Positions 25,201 to 38,182 are shown, numbered from the stretch's first letter. The stretch: 64,000 nt of DNA from Circinella minor (GCA_016758965.1 JAEPRB010000007.1:248001-312000); one strand, 5' to 3'. The notes: generated from the letters alone by a model not told the origin. Made by a program: numbers and translations.

Positions 25201-28200
25201 CTCGGTAATATCAATTCGCATAACTGACTCGTCACAAACATTCAGAACTTGCACCAAGTCGTTCGCATCTACTAAGAGACCTCGCATAAGACAAGTATAA
25301 AATGATCGGAAAAAACTCTTGCAGTAGAGCTGCCTCACATTTTGTGCCACTCCAAGTACTCGTTCTGTCAAGCAGGAAGTAGCTTTATCGTGAAAATACC
25401 CTTCAGTCAATTTTGGTCTCATGATATCCCCTAGTCCATCGTTTTCATGAACCAAGTACTCAATTGGCTTAACAGTAATTCCGTCGTCGTCATTGTCGAT
25501 GACCATTTTGTTGATGTTGTAGTTATTACTGACCCCGTCAACCCGTTGATCATTTTTCATAGGCTTAAGAGGTTTTTTGCGAATACATTCGAACATAATA
25601 AAGTCCATTCGATTATCTGTCAAAGACCGTTTTTTCTCGGATAAACCATGGATCACCGCATCAAGGGTTGGAAATAAAGTGATCACAAATGAGCGGACAT
25701 CAATTAAAGTGACAAAACAACGTAGCTTGCGCAAATCCGTGGCAAGTTTTAGTCCAGAGAAGTAGTGTTTGCTAGTGAATATAGCATGTTTCAATTCTGA
25801 CCAAAATCGAGTACCGCTATCATGGTGGGTCATTATAATCTCACTATCCGTCATAGCTTCTAGTCCATTTTCCGCAAAATAATGCAATAATGCGTAGTTT
25901 TGTGCATCTATTTCTAACTGCGCTAATGCCTTTTTGTTCCTGTTCAAGATTGGATCAGGACGAAGACATATATCACTCTTACGATCATCTTCCTGATGCT
26001 GATATTTATGACAACGGTGTATATAATGAAGCTGTTGCTGTTGTGACGTCTGTTTGATCAACAGTTGTTCATTCGACTGTTGTGGTTTTTCTTTTTGCAC
26101 TTCCTGATAATCGTTTCCATTGGGCTGCTGATCCTTTTTCGTGTCTAATGCCAATGTGTAAAACTGTGGTGATGTAAAGCTGGTAAGAACAAATACATTA
26201 GAGCGTAGAACAGATGTAACATCGAATAGTTGCGGTAGCATCATCACCATTGTTGTACTTTGCTGGTCAGTAGCACTCCTGTTAGTACTAGTTGCCATTG
26301 TTGATACTGACTCTCGTGTAGCCTTCTCCTTAATATCACCTTTACTTTTGGAGCGTGCAACAATGTGGATCTGATCAAATGTCACCAGTTGTGATATGGT
26401 CTTTCGATCTGGATTACCTGTCCATGCCTTCAGGATTTCATATTGGTCATGGCTGCTGCTTGGTTCCATCCATAGTTCAGTGGTAATCTCCCCTGTATCC
26501 GAATCTTTCCAAATAAAATACTGTACTGAACATGGATCGCTACTTCCAGACAATTGAATCTCTTGGTAAAAGTGTGTACCGTCCGGTCGAGGAGATACTA
26601 ACTGAAAACCTTGGTCAAGCCTTGCTTGACATAGAAATTGAAATGCAAGATCATGAAGTGGCATCATTTTGTGTTCTCGATGGTACTGATTCTGATGACT
26701 ATCAGTTTGCCATGTCCATGTTATATGTCGTAAATAATCTCGTACAATATATTCGTTTGCTAACCACATTGCAGTTGGAAGATACCATGTTCTTGATTGA
26801 TTGCGGATCTCCGTACTTCCATCGTCTTGGTGGTAGTGTTTGGTGTCTCGCATCAGTAAACGAGAATATGGTCGACGACATATCATACTTGAAGGTTCAT
26901 CAGGCAATTCGAGTATATGTAATAGATGTTCCATTCCTCGTTGTCGTGCTTGTACGTCCATATTAAAGAAAAGAAGTCGGACAGATATGAGCCGCCCATA
27001 TTCTCTACGCACGCGTATTTCATAGAATGAAGGAGGATAACTGAGACTATATGAAAAGAACTCCTTGGCGTTGTTATCATTCATTTCAGGACTATTGACA
27101 AAGCGGTTCATGACACGTACAAACGTACCATCTGCACCTTGAAAATCGGCCCATAATCCCAACACATGTTGTAGATTTTCGAACGCTTCATTGATGGCAT
27201 ATTCCACATTGTTGACAAAATCTTGATTGTATAACGACGTCAATTTCGGTGACATGTAAGGTGATACGTCTCCTAGTAACAAATCAATACAACTGTCATC
27301 ATACCAGCTGCGTGGCCGTGGACGATTTGGTGATCCATTGATTTTCTCCCAGAAGCTGCGGAATGTTTCGATGAATGCGTTTTTTTGTTGACTTGCTTCA
27401 GTCAACTGTAACCCAGAAAGATATTTACTGTTGAACCCTAAAATTGTTTTGAGTACTTCATCTCCTTCATAAATATCGATCAGATAATTTTTAAGTTTTT
27501 CAGCTTTGACGTATGCTGGCGCATTGTACGTGTCACTAAGATAAGGAGCTCCAGTTACAACACCCATCATCTGTGCACGTCGTCGAAAGGCATCCCAGTT
27601 TTGAAGCATGTGCGCAAACTCTGCATCTGTTCGTACGAATACTTCTGCTCGTGGTGCTTTCGCGCGGCTAAAGATACTGCTGGGGAGAAAACGGGGATCA
27701 GTTTTGAATTCTCTCATAGGGCCAATGATCGCTGGTAACCATGTTGCACGAATTCTATATTCAATAACAACGTTAGGTTGCCATTGTAAAGCCATAATAA
27801 TCTGTATACGTTCTTTTTTTACAGAGCTGAAGTCTGGGGCGTCAAACGTACGTAAAGGACTGGTATCTGCTGCTGTTGTTGCTACTGTCTTTTTGGGATT
27901 ATCGAATGAAACAGAATGTAATGTAAAGCCTTCTCTAGCACGTGACGCAATTACATGTGAGAATTCTGCTGGTAATAGGTATTCGCGATACCGTAACAGT
28001 CGTAATGGCTCTAGAGGTCCGGAAGCGGCAGGATCCCATGGAAAGTTGTACAGTCCCTGCTGTTCATCCATGACAAGTCTATCACGGCCGGTACCCCTTT
28101 CTATTGGATCATAAAGTCGTAGATCTGGATGTCGTGGTGTCAATGTAAATTCTCGTAAGAGATACTTGGCGTGATAAATATTGGGAGACTTGATATCTGT

Positions 28201-30087
28201 TTTGTTAGCTGGTACAATTTCAAAAGCAGGTTGTGCCTCATCTTGACTGTTGTTTTTATTATATGCTGCCGTTGAATTGAGTGCGACTGTCGGTTCATCC
28301 ACAACTGGTTTGCATTGATCTGAATATGTAAACGACCCGCCTGTTGCTTTGGCAAGAAACATAAGAATTTCACTGTCAGGGACAAAGCCGAAGTTCCTTC
28401 CTGGAATAAAGCTATGGACAGACCCAACTTGAATAATGTGGCATGTAACATCTTCTTCAGCAAATTGTCGCACAAATGTATTGTCATGCACATTGGACTT
28501 CATCGCACCATCCGTAATCAAAATCATTTGCGGTCGTCCTTCGCGGGGCAGCAGTTTTAATGCAAAATGACCAGCATGCAATATACGCGATAAATTGGCA
28601 CCTGATTTACCCATACCCCAAATTTCTTGCTTGGATAATTGATGCCTTGGACGTCGATTATGCTGATTTTCATCGTTTTTGTCATTATTAATAAGTGACG
28701 GATCAGCCGTCGGCATGACCGACCCATTTGATTGATGCAGTTGCGAAGATGTATGCTGTCGTTGTTGTTGAGGCAACGATACAACAACTGGTGAATTTTC
28801 CGGTGGTAATGATGTTGCATCCAATACACTGACATCTTGTGGGGCCACTACTTCTCCGCCAACATCTAAATCATATTCCAAGGTAGACCGCTTTCGTTGC
28901 ATCAGATTTCGAAAACTGGAAATGTCTTTTTGAAACGAAAGGAATTCTGAATAAAGCTTGGCGACGGTATGGTGAATGTTATACGTGCCAACAATAACGT
29001 TCTGCATAAACACACGCATTGTTGGGTGATCGGCAAGCATAGGGATAACGTTGATATTAGATGCAAATTGTGAACAATCAGCCATTACGGTCAATCGTAT
29101 ACGTGGTCGCAACTAAATTTAAAAAATCAAATATTAATAATTAGGGTTAGATATTCTCTAAAATGATATATATAGGAACTTACTATTGCTTTTTCTTTTA
29201 CAGATAAAGGAAGTGAGAATGATTGAACTAGTCCTTCCAAAGAGTTTCGTAAACTGTAAAATGCACAATAAATAGTGATACATCAGCGTTACACGACTTT
29301 TGTGCACTTTTTTACTACATAGAGATCTACCTTTCAAAAGCACCTGACAATAAGATCGTCGGTGTTGTGCTACCAACAGTAGCAAGACTTGAACTAAGAT
29401 CCAGAATATAGACTAGCCGGTATTCGCATGTTATGGTCATGAGTTTCGTCCTTGGTGTTAATGCAAATACTTCTCCAGGACCATGAGATGGATCACCCAT
29501 TGAATCAGTCAAGGATCCATCTGTAAATTTAATTTCATTGGTTGGTTAATAGTCCACAACTTTTTTTTGTTTCGACTGCGCGCACTTCTCTCAACTTGGA
29601 TTTTATACCTTCTGGTCTCCAAATACGCCTTCGACTTCTTGAAAGATATAATACTTTCATTATCTGTAAATTATAAATAGATACATAAGTATGAGTATTA
29701 TGATTGTCAACTATCCATATAAACGCCTATATATGAAGGAATAGTATAGCGATACAATACGTCGTTCTCCATATTTGATAATGGTTGAAACAAGCTCTTG
29801 AGAAGCCATTGAATGTATTCGTTTTTTGTTGATACCCGTGAATATTTCAATAATACAATAGCCGTCCGAGCTTCAACAACCTAAGTGAATTCATTACGCG
29901 TCAATACATTTCCTTATCACGATCTCGTAAATGATATATTTATTTATAAATAAGTACATACTTTTACTTCATTCCCTTGAGCCTTTAGATTAACAGTTGT
30001 CCCATTAGAAGTATTGTCATTTATCGTGCGAGAATTCTCCGGACGCGCTTTTCCAGCGTCCTTGTTGTTGTCAGCATTATGCGACAT
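19217..30087 (-). CDS. SZT2: SZT2-like protein (KICSTOR complex subunit)
   Basis: Ten exons: complement(join(19217..19732,19863..23009,23091..24519,24599..25072,25151..29112,29184..29253,29331..29520,29609..29663,29761..29880,29962..30087)), 3362 aa with every phase closing; animal SZT2 is about 3400 aa. In animals SZT2 is the large scaffold of KICSTOR, which holds GATOR1 on the lysosome so that TORC1 is switched off when amino acids or glucose are scarce. Similarity I recognise: a VWA-like start at about residue 130 (EYRLVYILDLSSSL) and, at about 370-430, PQMILITDGAMKSNVHD, then DVTCHIIQVGSVHSF, NFGFVPDSEILMFLAKATGG, which parallels the SZT2 segment ending in FGHVPNVELMKFIAMATFG. The rest is large, mostly soluble, with Ser/Asn/Gln-rich loops (for example a poly-Ser stretch near 20400-20450). 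The first two exons are small and of moderate certainty. Other giant scaffolds are possible, but the length and N-terminal match favour SZT2. Confidence 0.83.
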
Positions 30088-33000
30088 GGACCAATTGAGC
30101 AGAAAAACAAAACTCGTGAACAACAACAGTTTTATCGGGTATATTTTTTTTTTACTTTTTATTTTTTTCTGTCGCTACATCAAATAAAATTCCCAGCTTT
30201 GTTCTTGTCAGTTGCTTTATGTGCTATTACTACTATTTAACTGCATACTAACCGTATTAAGAAAAAATATTATTTTGTAAGTCTTAGCAAAAATCTATTA
30301 TAGTCCCACCAGGAAAGCTGATAATGGAGAACAGTATATGTTAAACAATGCAGAACAATGATTTTTTGCTTTGAAGGAGGCTATAGTTTCTATATGGAAA
30401 TATCCTTAATGCTATGGGAACAGCTTCTAAATACAGCAATGGATAGCCTGTTCCACGTAATAAAAGATTAAACTATGCCTAACTACCTCTTTTTCTCTTC
30501 TTAACTTGTTCCCAGTAAGAGCAAAGTAATAAATTGCAATATTATAATGTTTTCTTATCTTTTGAAGGCTTATTCAAAGACATGGCCGACTACACACGTA
30601 GCAGTCTCCCATAATAAATACGAATTGTAACTTATAATATTTTTTGAATAAATACTTGAGTGTCAGATATGGCCTGACTCATTTTTAAAGTAGGTCCTCT
30701 ACTTATACTTTGGCAACTGTCTTCATGTTAGCTTTATTGGGATGACCTTCGATAAGGTACTAGAATGGATACTAACAGTTGTATATGATAATAAAAGATT
30801 ATCTAAAAACACAGACTACGTACGTTTATGATTTTTAATTAATTCAGGCGGCTATCCTGCTATCCGACCAGAAAATCGATCGAAACTTTAGCCATCGTTT
30901 AAATAATTAGAACCGTTATTTCCCGGAAAAGCTATGGTTGGATATCTTGCCTCATATAGAGTCCCTCAATTCCGTGCGAACGCATATGACATAACAGTCA
31001 AAGAGAAATCACTTTTCGTGATGCATCATTGCTGAATTAGTGAAGTAAAAAAAAATGGATATAAAAGAATATAGAATAGCATCTTCTATGAATATTCTGG
31101 TATATAATGAATGTTACGTAGGTAGAGTACCATAAAAAGAATGAATATTGGAATATAAATCACATAGATAAAAAATGGTCAATGTCATGTGCTTATGCTG
31201 TTCAGGTTGGAACTTTTAAAATAGTACGAAAATAAAGAAGCGAAAAAAAAGAGTAGCAGCAGTAAAAGCAGACGTACTTGTGCTCATGCATACATATAAA
31301 CATTTGTTTTATTAATACTATCCATCATATCACTACAATTACAAGTATTATGGCTATTACTAGTTTGTTGTCGTATGTTAATTCTTAAATATTAGTTAAG
31401 TGCCCCAATAACCTTTTTTACCACTTATTCAATACGATTAGGGTTCCCAGTCAGAGCGCCCGTGCTGTCTTCAGAAAAAACTTCAGCTCTCATGTCGCAA
31501 TTCTTTAATTTTGAGAACCTTGAAAATGTTGAAATGATGGACCATGCCTAAATTGGCAGGTGACCCTGATCTTCGGGCATAACTATCAGGAAAGTACTAA
31601 TGATCTCAATGATCTTATTTGATATGTTATATTATGGTTTATTAAATAAAATAAGAAATTAGAATGAGCGCTCATGTTGAATATGGATATTACTATAGTT
31701 TTGAGAAAAATGTGTAGCTTTGATACCCTAAGAACATAGTTATTTTTTATTATACACAATTTATTCAGCGTCATATTGAGGGGTGGAAGTAATAAAAAAA
31801 TCCATTTATCATACATGGATTGTATTTCTTCAGGAAATATCTGAAGTAGTTATTATAAATACAATTAACTATGCTTTTATAAATAAAAAAAGCATTATTA
31901 CAAATAGAATTTTAATAACAGTAAAAACGAGCTAGAAAGAAGTTATTTGTAACTATCCGTCCAAAATCAAAATTAGATCAGCATTGATCAAGTTTTTTCT
32001 TTTTTTTTTTTGGTGCGAATAATAAATTAAAGTACAAAAGATACTTTTTAGTCCATTTTTAAGCAAAGTTCTATTTGCTAGGTTTCCCATACATATCAGA
32101 GTTTCTAATCTCTAATTCTTCTCGAGTACAATTTTTTTTTCGCTATTCCTAGTTTATGCAGAACACAGGAAGTTATCAGTCTTTACCAAGAAAAGCATTT
32201 TGATAAAAAGCTCTTTCTATTTCATTTGAAATTTTAATGCGAATGTATACACTTTTGTTATTAGTCAGCTTTAGTGTGAGTTACATTGTCTATATTGTAC
32301 ATTTCATATATTATTACTTCTATTGAGTGCCACTTTTTTCTAGTTTGTATGTATGTATAATGACAACCCTTTTTATATTACTTTGCTGGAGCTAATGAAC
32401 TTTGATTGATTGATCAAAAATACTTGACGTCGACGATAATATATATACTTTTAATTAATATTTTTAGAGAAGTCCAAACCAAGCTATCTGAAGCAGAAAG
32501 ATTCTTAAACTATACCCCCGAACTACCAAAATGCTATGACGACGACAACACCTTTTGAATTACACCACCAAGCTCTTTTTTTTTACTTCGGGAATACCCG
32601 CACTAACCAAAAATATTATATCCTCCACATATATTTGCCTAAATAATTGACACATTGATGGAATTATCTTGCCAAAAGGGACTTGTAATGGAAAGCTAGC
32701 TCAAGATGAATCATTGGCCAAACTTATCAAAAGCACATAGAGTTTTGTAAATTAAAAACAGATTATTATATACCATGTTTCTACTACATTACCGATTTAT
32801 AACCCAATGAGTTTTAAAAACTTGTAATGGTTATGACCTAAAGATTATACAAAGCTTACAAAAATCCATGGCTAAGAAATTACCTGCCGCCTTATTTTAC
32901 CTCATTGTGGTATCACATTTACTCTTACTTTTGGTCCGTAATTGCTTTGGAGCATCAATGGCCTTTAGACTGCTTACAGAAACGTAACTAAACACACTTA

Positions 33001-33781
33001 TAAACCTTGGTCACTCTTTATTTTGGGCTATATCCAAGCAATATTCAAGCATTAAAATATTTCTGCTTGATATATGAGTTAATTTTATATTACTGGTTAA
33101 TCACAGACTTATTTAAAGAGGTATATCAAACTACACAATTGTCTTTTTATTAAAAATAGCAGTAAGCTTAATAAACCATTTATCCGATGAATTAAAATAT
33201 TATTGTATATTTGATGTGGATACATAAAAAAAACCATAATACATTCAATAGTTAAAGTACTCATAGGAAAACTAGCTAGGCCGTTTATACTGCTATAATA
33301 AAGTTGAGTGTATATGTGTATGCTGTTATTATTTATCTGTATATAAAAATACACCAGTTATTATAATGTAAAAATAATATTAACAATCAATTTTTTGGAG
33401 ACTCATATAAATAAAGAAAAAGCTCAATTCATACAATAGGACCACAATATCATTTTAGTTAAATATCATTTTTTATGGTACATAAGCGTAAACAGGATAC
33501 AAGAATATTGGTGCTGATTGATGTATATGAGCGGTCGTTTATCGACCCTAGATCTGGTTCCATATATATTACATCAACTGCATCAAGAAGCGTTTAATAT
33601 TATTAATCCTTAATCAATTGATAGTTTTTGTGCTATTCTGTCTTATGGTGCTCAATCATACTTTATTTGGCCGAGAATGATATCTTAACACCCTGTGAGA
33701 ATGGCTATAATTCAGAGTGCTGTTGAAAATACATTTACTTAAACACCTGGATAAAAAACAAGCTGTGCACTTATTAATAAG

Positions 33782-33813
<32 letters not shown>

Positions 33814-33939
33814 GTCAAATGTACGTAACATTGGATGTAATAATAATGTACCAAGCTATAACTTTTTTTTACTATTGTCAACATGAAATCTTTGATCGAG
33901 TTCAAGACGGAGTTACGGGACAGTACCAAATAACACTTG
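30088..33939. other. gene-poor AT-rich region with weak coding debris
   Basis: 3.9 kb upstream of the SZT2 homologue. No convincing gene on either strand. Short protein-like stretches (plus strand around 30905-30985, RYFPEKLWLDILPHIESLNS, which looks faintly like an F-box start; and around 31435-31550) are broken by stops and may be old gene or element fragments. A TA microsatellite occurs near 33782. Confidence 0.5.
33782..33810. repeat. (TA)n microsatellite
   Basis: 29 nt of uninterrupted TA dinucleotides in non-coding DNA. Confidence 0.9.
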
Positions 33940-34172
33940 AGTAATGCCGAACCTCAAGCCAACTCATTTTCGTTTAATGATGCCTGACTAGTGCTTAAAT
34001 AATGCCTGATGATACTTTGAATTTTATGCTTGAATGATACTTTAAGCTTAATGCTTGAATAACGCTTCAAAATAGTGTTTGAATAAAGTATATGCTTTAT
34101 ATACATCAAGCATTATTCAAGCATTATTTAAACACTACCCAAACACTATCCAAACATTCGGGCATTATTTTT
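33940..34172. repeat. hairpin-like repeat built of short ATGCTTGAATA units
   Basis: The left half contains repeated units such as ATGCTTGAATGATAC, ATGCTTGAATAACGC and GTGTTTGAATAAAG. The right half contains the complementary forms (CAAGCATTATTCAAGCATTATT, then AAACACTACCCAAACACTATCC, read in pieces). The ends TAATGCCGAA and TTCGGGCATTA are inverted copies. The block can fold on itself and resembles a short foldback MITE. A related fragment (CCAAGCAATATTCAAGCATTA) occurs near 33037. Confidence 0.55.
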
Positions 34173-35541
34173 AATATGTTGTGAAAGTTATATGGGCACA
34201 TCATGAATGCTGCCATGCTAAACTCGAGCTTCGATATTTACCAGCTAAAGAAAACCAGTTATAAAAAACAGCAATCAATATTCAACACTAAAAGAGCTAA
34301 TCTCAAAAAAAAAAATTTATCACGACTGTCATCATTCGCGCCATCAAGCAAGCTACCCTTGATTCACCCCCACAACACCCAACACAAGCAGAAAAGCAAC
34401 AACAAAAAGAGAAACCCACACCTTTTTTTCATTTAAGGATCTTATAATTTAGATACCGGGCCTTTGCTGCATCTAAAAACTACCTACCATAATTTTTATT
34501 ATTTCTATAACATCTCATAAAGATGATCGTGAAGAACACACAAATAGTAGTCTGCTAACAACTAGAATAAAAGCAATCATACAAACAAGGTAATATAAGA
34601 TTGGTTAGATAAAACTAAGCTATTTCGTATATTAATAAATTAATTACTATTACTTTCTGTTATATATTATAGATATATAGCTTTTAAGACGTTTTTCAGG
34701 TGTCGATGGTGTAAAAAGCGTTGAATGGTTGTTTACTATTCTTAATAAATTTGAAAAAAAATAATCGTTTTAACCATTTCTTCAATCTAATATCATTATA
34801 TCATATTACCGGACTAATGCACGACCTAGTCAAAACTTTTAAAAAAAAATACAATCATCCTATGCTACATATATTATTTACAGAGAAGGTCAATCAGGAC
34901 TAAAATAGTAATAACAACATGTTTTCAATCTCTTAAACTGGGTGTTCGTTTGATCCAATTTGATGACGATAATAATTATCTACTAACTTGATCCTGTTAA
35001 AGTTACAAGTTGTTCAACAATAAAGGTGATAAACAACATTATTGCTTCAATAGTCATGGTATTCACTCAGCTACCACTAGAAATTAGTATATTGATAGGG
35101 TTGAATGCTGAATGGCCCATGGTAACATGATAACAAACACACACAAAAGACGTACAAGGTCAAAAAGTTGATATTGTTTGCATGGTGCTAAGTCCTTTTT
35201 TTTTTGTTAAAAAATTGCAGGATTAGAATTCTAGAAATCAAAAAATGTCTAATGAACTTTAAACATATTTGGACAATTAGAACATTAAGAAAATTGGTGG
35301 TAGTAGTGGAAGAGGTATAGCTCAGATCGAAATTATATATAACCGTTCATTTATCAAGAGGACAAGAAAAATATAAGATACAAGATCGGGAGGTAATTGA
35401 GCTAGGATTAGTTTCTAAGAAAAACGGTTTTATTTCGGATGATCGCTCGTCATCGACAGCTATTTGTGCGGTTGCTCTTAAGCATAAACTACTTAAACCA
35501 GGTAGTAGAGCTGTATATAGAACTATTGCTATGTTATGTAA
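34173..35541. other. no gene recognised
   Basis: AT-rich DNA with two small open frames (34203..34436 and 35439..35636, both +). The second lies in a stretch of less AT-biased sequence (35380-35540) that reads like part of a decayed protein but ends in stops. No family assignment. Confidence 0.4.
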
Positions 35542-35785
35542 TTAAGAATGTAAAAATACCGGAGAATTCTATGGGGTTTACCCCTAATAGAGCTAAAAGT
35601 TTTCTTGAGAACAAGGCTTATTATATCTTAAGATAAAAAATATTAAGATACAATTCTTCAGACGACATACCGGTCCAGAAATAAACCATCATGATAAACA
35701 ATTCATATAAATAGATTAACGCGTACATAGAATAATAATCTTTATCTTATTCCCGGGAACAAATATTGTTTCAAAGAACTCATCG
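35542..35785 (+). repeat. left arm of a ~240-bp imperfect inverted repeat
   Basis: This arm and 37082..37336 are reverse complements with mismatches and small gaps. Shared blocks include GAATGTAAAAATAC, GACATAC, CCATCATGATAAACAATTCA and TACATAGAATAATAATCTTT. It may be the terminal inverted repeat of a decayed element about 1.8 kb long, or two oppositely inserted copies of one repeat. Confidence 0.7.
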
Positions 35786-35867
35786 TTTTATTTATTTATT
35801 TTTATTGTTGAATTGAATTATTATTCTGTCACACACCACACACCTCAATATTGCTATATCAAATGAA

Positions 35868-36225
35868 ATTAAAGTGAAAGAAAAAACTAAACGAATTGAA
35901 GAACTACAATAAAAACTGTTATTAATAGAATTGAATGATGATATTGATATTATAGTGAGCGAAAATAAAATGGACCTTGATAATAATAACTCTGATCCTG
36001 AATTAGATGTTCCAAAGAATTATAGTAGAGATTAAAGAAAAAGAAATAAAGGTAAAAATAAAAAAGTTACTGATATAAATAAATTTAGAAATAATAATAA
36101 AAATGTATGTAAAATCAAACGCATTATTAGTCATAATAATGTCATTAAGAATATAAGTTTTTAATTAAATAGAAAAAATATTCTGATGATGATAATAGTT
36201 AGTTTCTATTAATAATCTAACCAAA
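35868..36225 (+). pseudogene. relic of chromodomain-transposase C-terminus
   Basis: Translation in two frames gives a charged linker (EIKVKEKTKRIEEL, VSENKMDLDNNNSDPELD, KRNKGKNKKVTDINKFRNN) and then EYKFLIK-stop-KKYSDDDNS-stop-FL. It lines up with the acidic linker and chromodomain of the transposase relic at 38679 (EYIFFVKWKNYPSTDNSWL): both signature tryptophans have become TAG. There are further stops and one frameshift. The DDE core is missing. Confidence 0.65.
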
Positions 36226-36245
36226 AAGACATGTTAAGAAAAATA

Positions 36246-36726
36246 CAGGATTTTACATTCATTTCTGGATGCAACCCCCAATTTTTTCGCTTATAAGAGT
36301 GATTTTGTTCGCTTATAATGTCAGTTTTTTTCGCTTATGATATGATATATTTTTCGTTTATGATAGCATTAATTTTCGCTTATGATATGCAATATTTTTC
36401 GCTTATGATGGAGGTATTTTTCGCTTATAATAGCAATAATTCTCGCTTATAATACTTATATAATTTTCTTACTTATGGGGTCTAAGACATTCACTTATGA
36501 AGATTAGAGATTTACACAAATGATAGGGGAGTTTTTCGCAACTAATATCATTTTTTTTTTTTTGTATTTGCTACACCTGCTTTTATGGGATTAACCAAAT
36601 GTCACCTATTATAAGCGAAATATATTGCATATCATAAGCGAAAAAAACTGACATTATAAGCGAACAAAATCACTCTTATAAGCGAAAAAATTGGGTGTTG
36701 CGTCCGGAAATGAATGCAAAATCCTG
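36246..36726. mobile_element. foldback MITE with TA target duplication
   Basis: 481 bp bounded by TA on both sides. The left end CAGGATTTTACATTCATTTC and the right end are inverted copies over more than 100 bp with few mismatches. Both arms are themselves made of degenerate tandem units of about 22-28 bp centred on TTTTTCGCTTATAA/GATA (about eight units on the left, four on the right). The centre (about 36470-36600) is unique. TA duplication and CAG ends suggest mobilisation by a Tc1/mariner-type transposase. There is no coding capacity. It lies about 20 bp downstream of the decayed chromodomain, so it inserted into older debris. Confidence 0.75.
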
Positions 36727-37081
36727 TATGCTAATCAAAACCAGTTGGTAACTAGTTTAAATTAATTTGATACTCTACCTATATCATAAAAACAAAAATA
36801 GTAGTAATATTTATAGAAAGACACGCTATATCTATTTTTTTTTACTTATTGACTAAGTATATTTTCTATTATGTATTCTAAATCTAATAAACTTCCATTG
36901 CCGATTGTCATATCACAATATATATCTTTCTTTACTTTTTTTGATCTTTTTTTCTATTTTAAGGTTCATCTAGTAAAATATTTATATTTTGTCTTTGTTT
37001 ATTTCATTTTTTCGGTATGTGATCATTAAGGTGTATGATGGAATAATAATTTGATTCAAAAATAAAGAAAATATAAAAAAA

Positions 37082-37336
37082 ATGAAGAGTCATTGAAACA
37101 GTATTTATTCTCGAGAATAAAATAAAGATTATTATTCTATGTACGAGTTGGTCTATTTATATGAATTGTTTATCATGATGGTTTTTTTCTAGTATGTCAT
37201 CTGAAGAAGAATATACCTTTAAGAGTTTTATTTAACACTACTTAAAATATGATAAACCTATTCTTAAGAAGATCATTGTAGGATGGTCTATCAGAGGTAG
37301 ACGCCCTAGAATCTCCAGTATTTTTACATTCCTAAT
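37082..37336 (-). repeat. right arm of the ~240-bp inverted repeat
   Basis: Partner of 35542..35785 (see there). The motif TTTATTC-CGAGAATAAAATAA followed by CTATTTATATGAAT is echoed more weakly near 40200-40245 and 41098-41130, suggesting a family of relics in this desert. Confidence 0.65.
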
Positions 37337-38182
37337 CCCATGACACTATAACTATAGTTATATTGTGTATATATATATTTCTCCTTATTTCTAATTTTTG
37401 TTATTCTCTTATAGCACATTAGCACATATACCCTTCATATTTACCCCATCTATAAATATATATATAAACATTTTTACTAGCATTCGAATCCTAAAAGCTA
37501 TTTAAACTTGTAGGTTCAACTTTTTCTTTTTTCATTGTTTTTAAACTAGCTACCAGACAATCCCCTGCTACATTTTTGCCATTATTACTAATAGGCCTAA
37601 CTATTAATATCCTATTTATACTAAATACTTGACTATCTGTTCTCATAATTCGAATCCGATTTTAGATAAAAATGAATATGATATTAGGTGAAGAAATCGA
37701 TTCCAATTCCAGGTAAAGTTGGATCAAGTTACAAGTAAGAATTAATTTCATTGGCCAGATATGAACTTCATTATTATTTCTTGTTTGGAACTTCTGATAG
37801 TGATTTATTTTTAATGATAATAATAATATGATAATAATAGTATGCTTGTGATATTGAAAAACGTTGAGAGATTACAAGTAAGTTTTATATATATATATAT
37901 ATATATATGTTTTAGATGTGTATTTTCCTGTATTTGTAGATGAGATGTTATATTATGATAAATTGTATATTATGTGATTATGAATAAATAAATTATGCTT
38001 GATTATTATATTTGTATCATATTATTATAAGGTGTCATTGGCGCATATACATTATCATTTGTTCTTATATAAAAACTATTGGTAACAAATATTTTGTTGG
38101 TAACAAAAATTTAAAATGTTTATAAAAGTGAATTTTGAATTTATAAAAAATAAATTCATCAAAAGATTAAATCAAATTCATA
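37337..38182. other. AT-rich spacer, no gene recognised
   Basis: About 850 bp between the right repeat arm and the convergent relic ORF pair. It includes a TA microsatellite at 37886..37909. Nothing coding was recognised. Confidence 0.5.

Noticed and set aside
30905..30990. F-box-like fragment in the gene desert
   Set aside because: Only about 20 residues, flanked by stops; too weak to call a pseudogene.
36270..36720. CRISPR-like regular repeats
   Set aside because: Eukaryotic context, units degenerate and inverted between arms, no constant spacers; explained as a foldback MITE.
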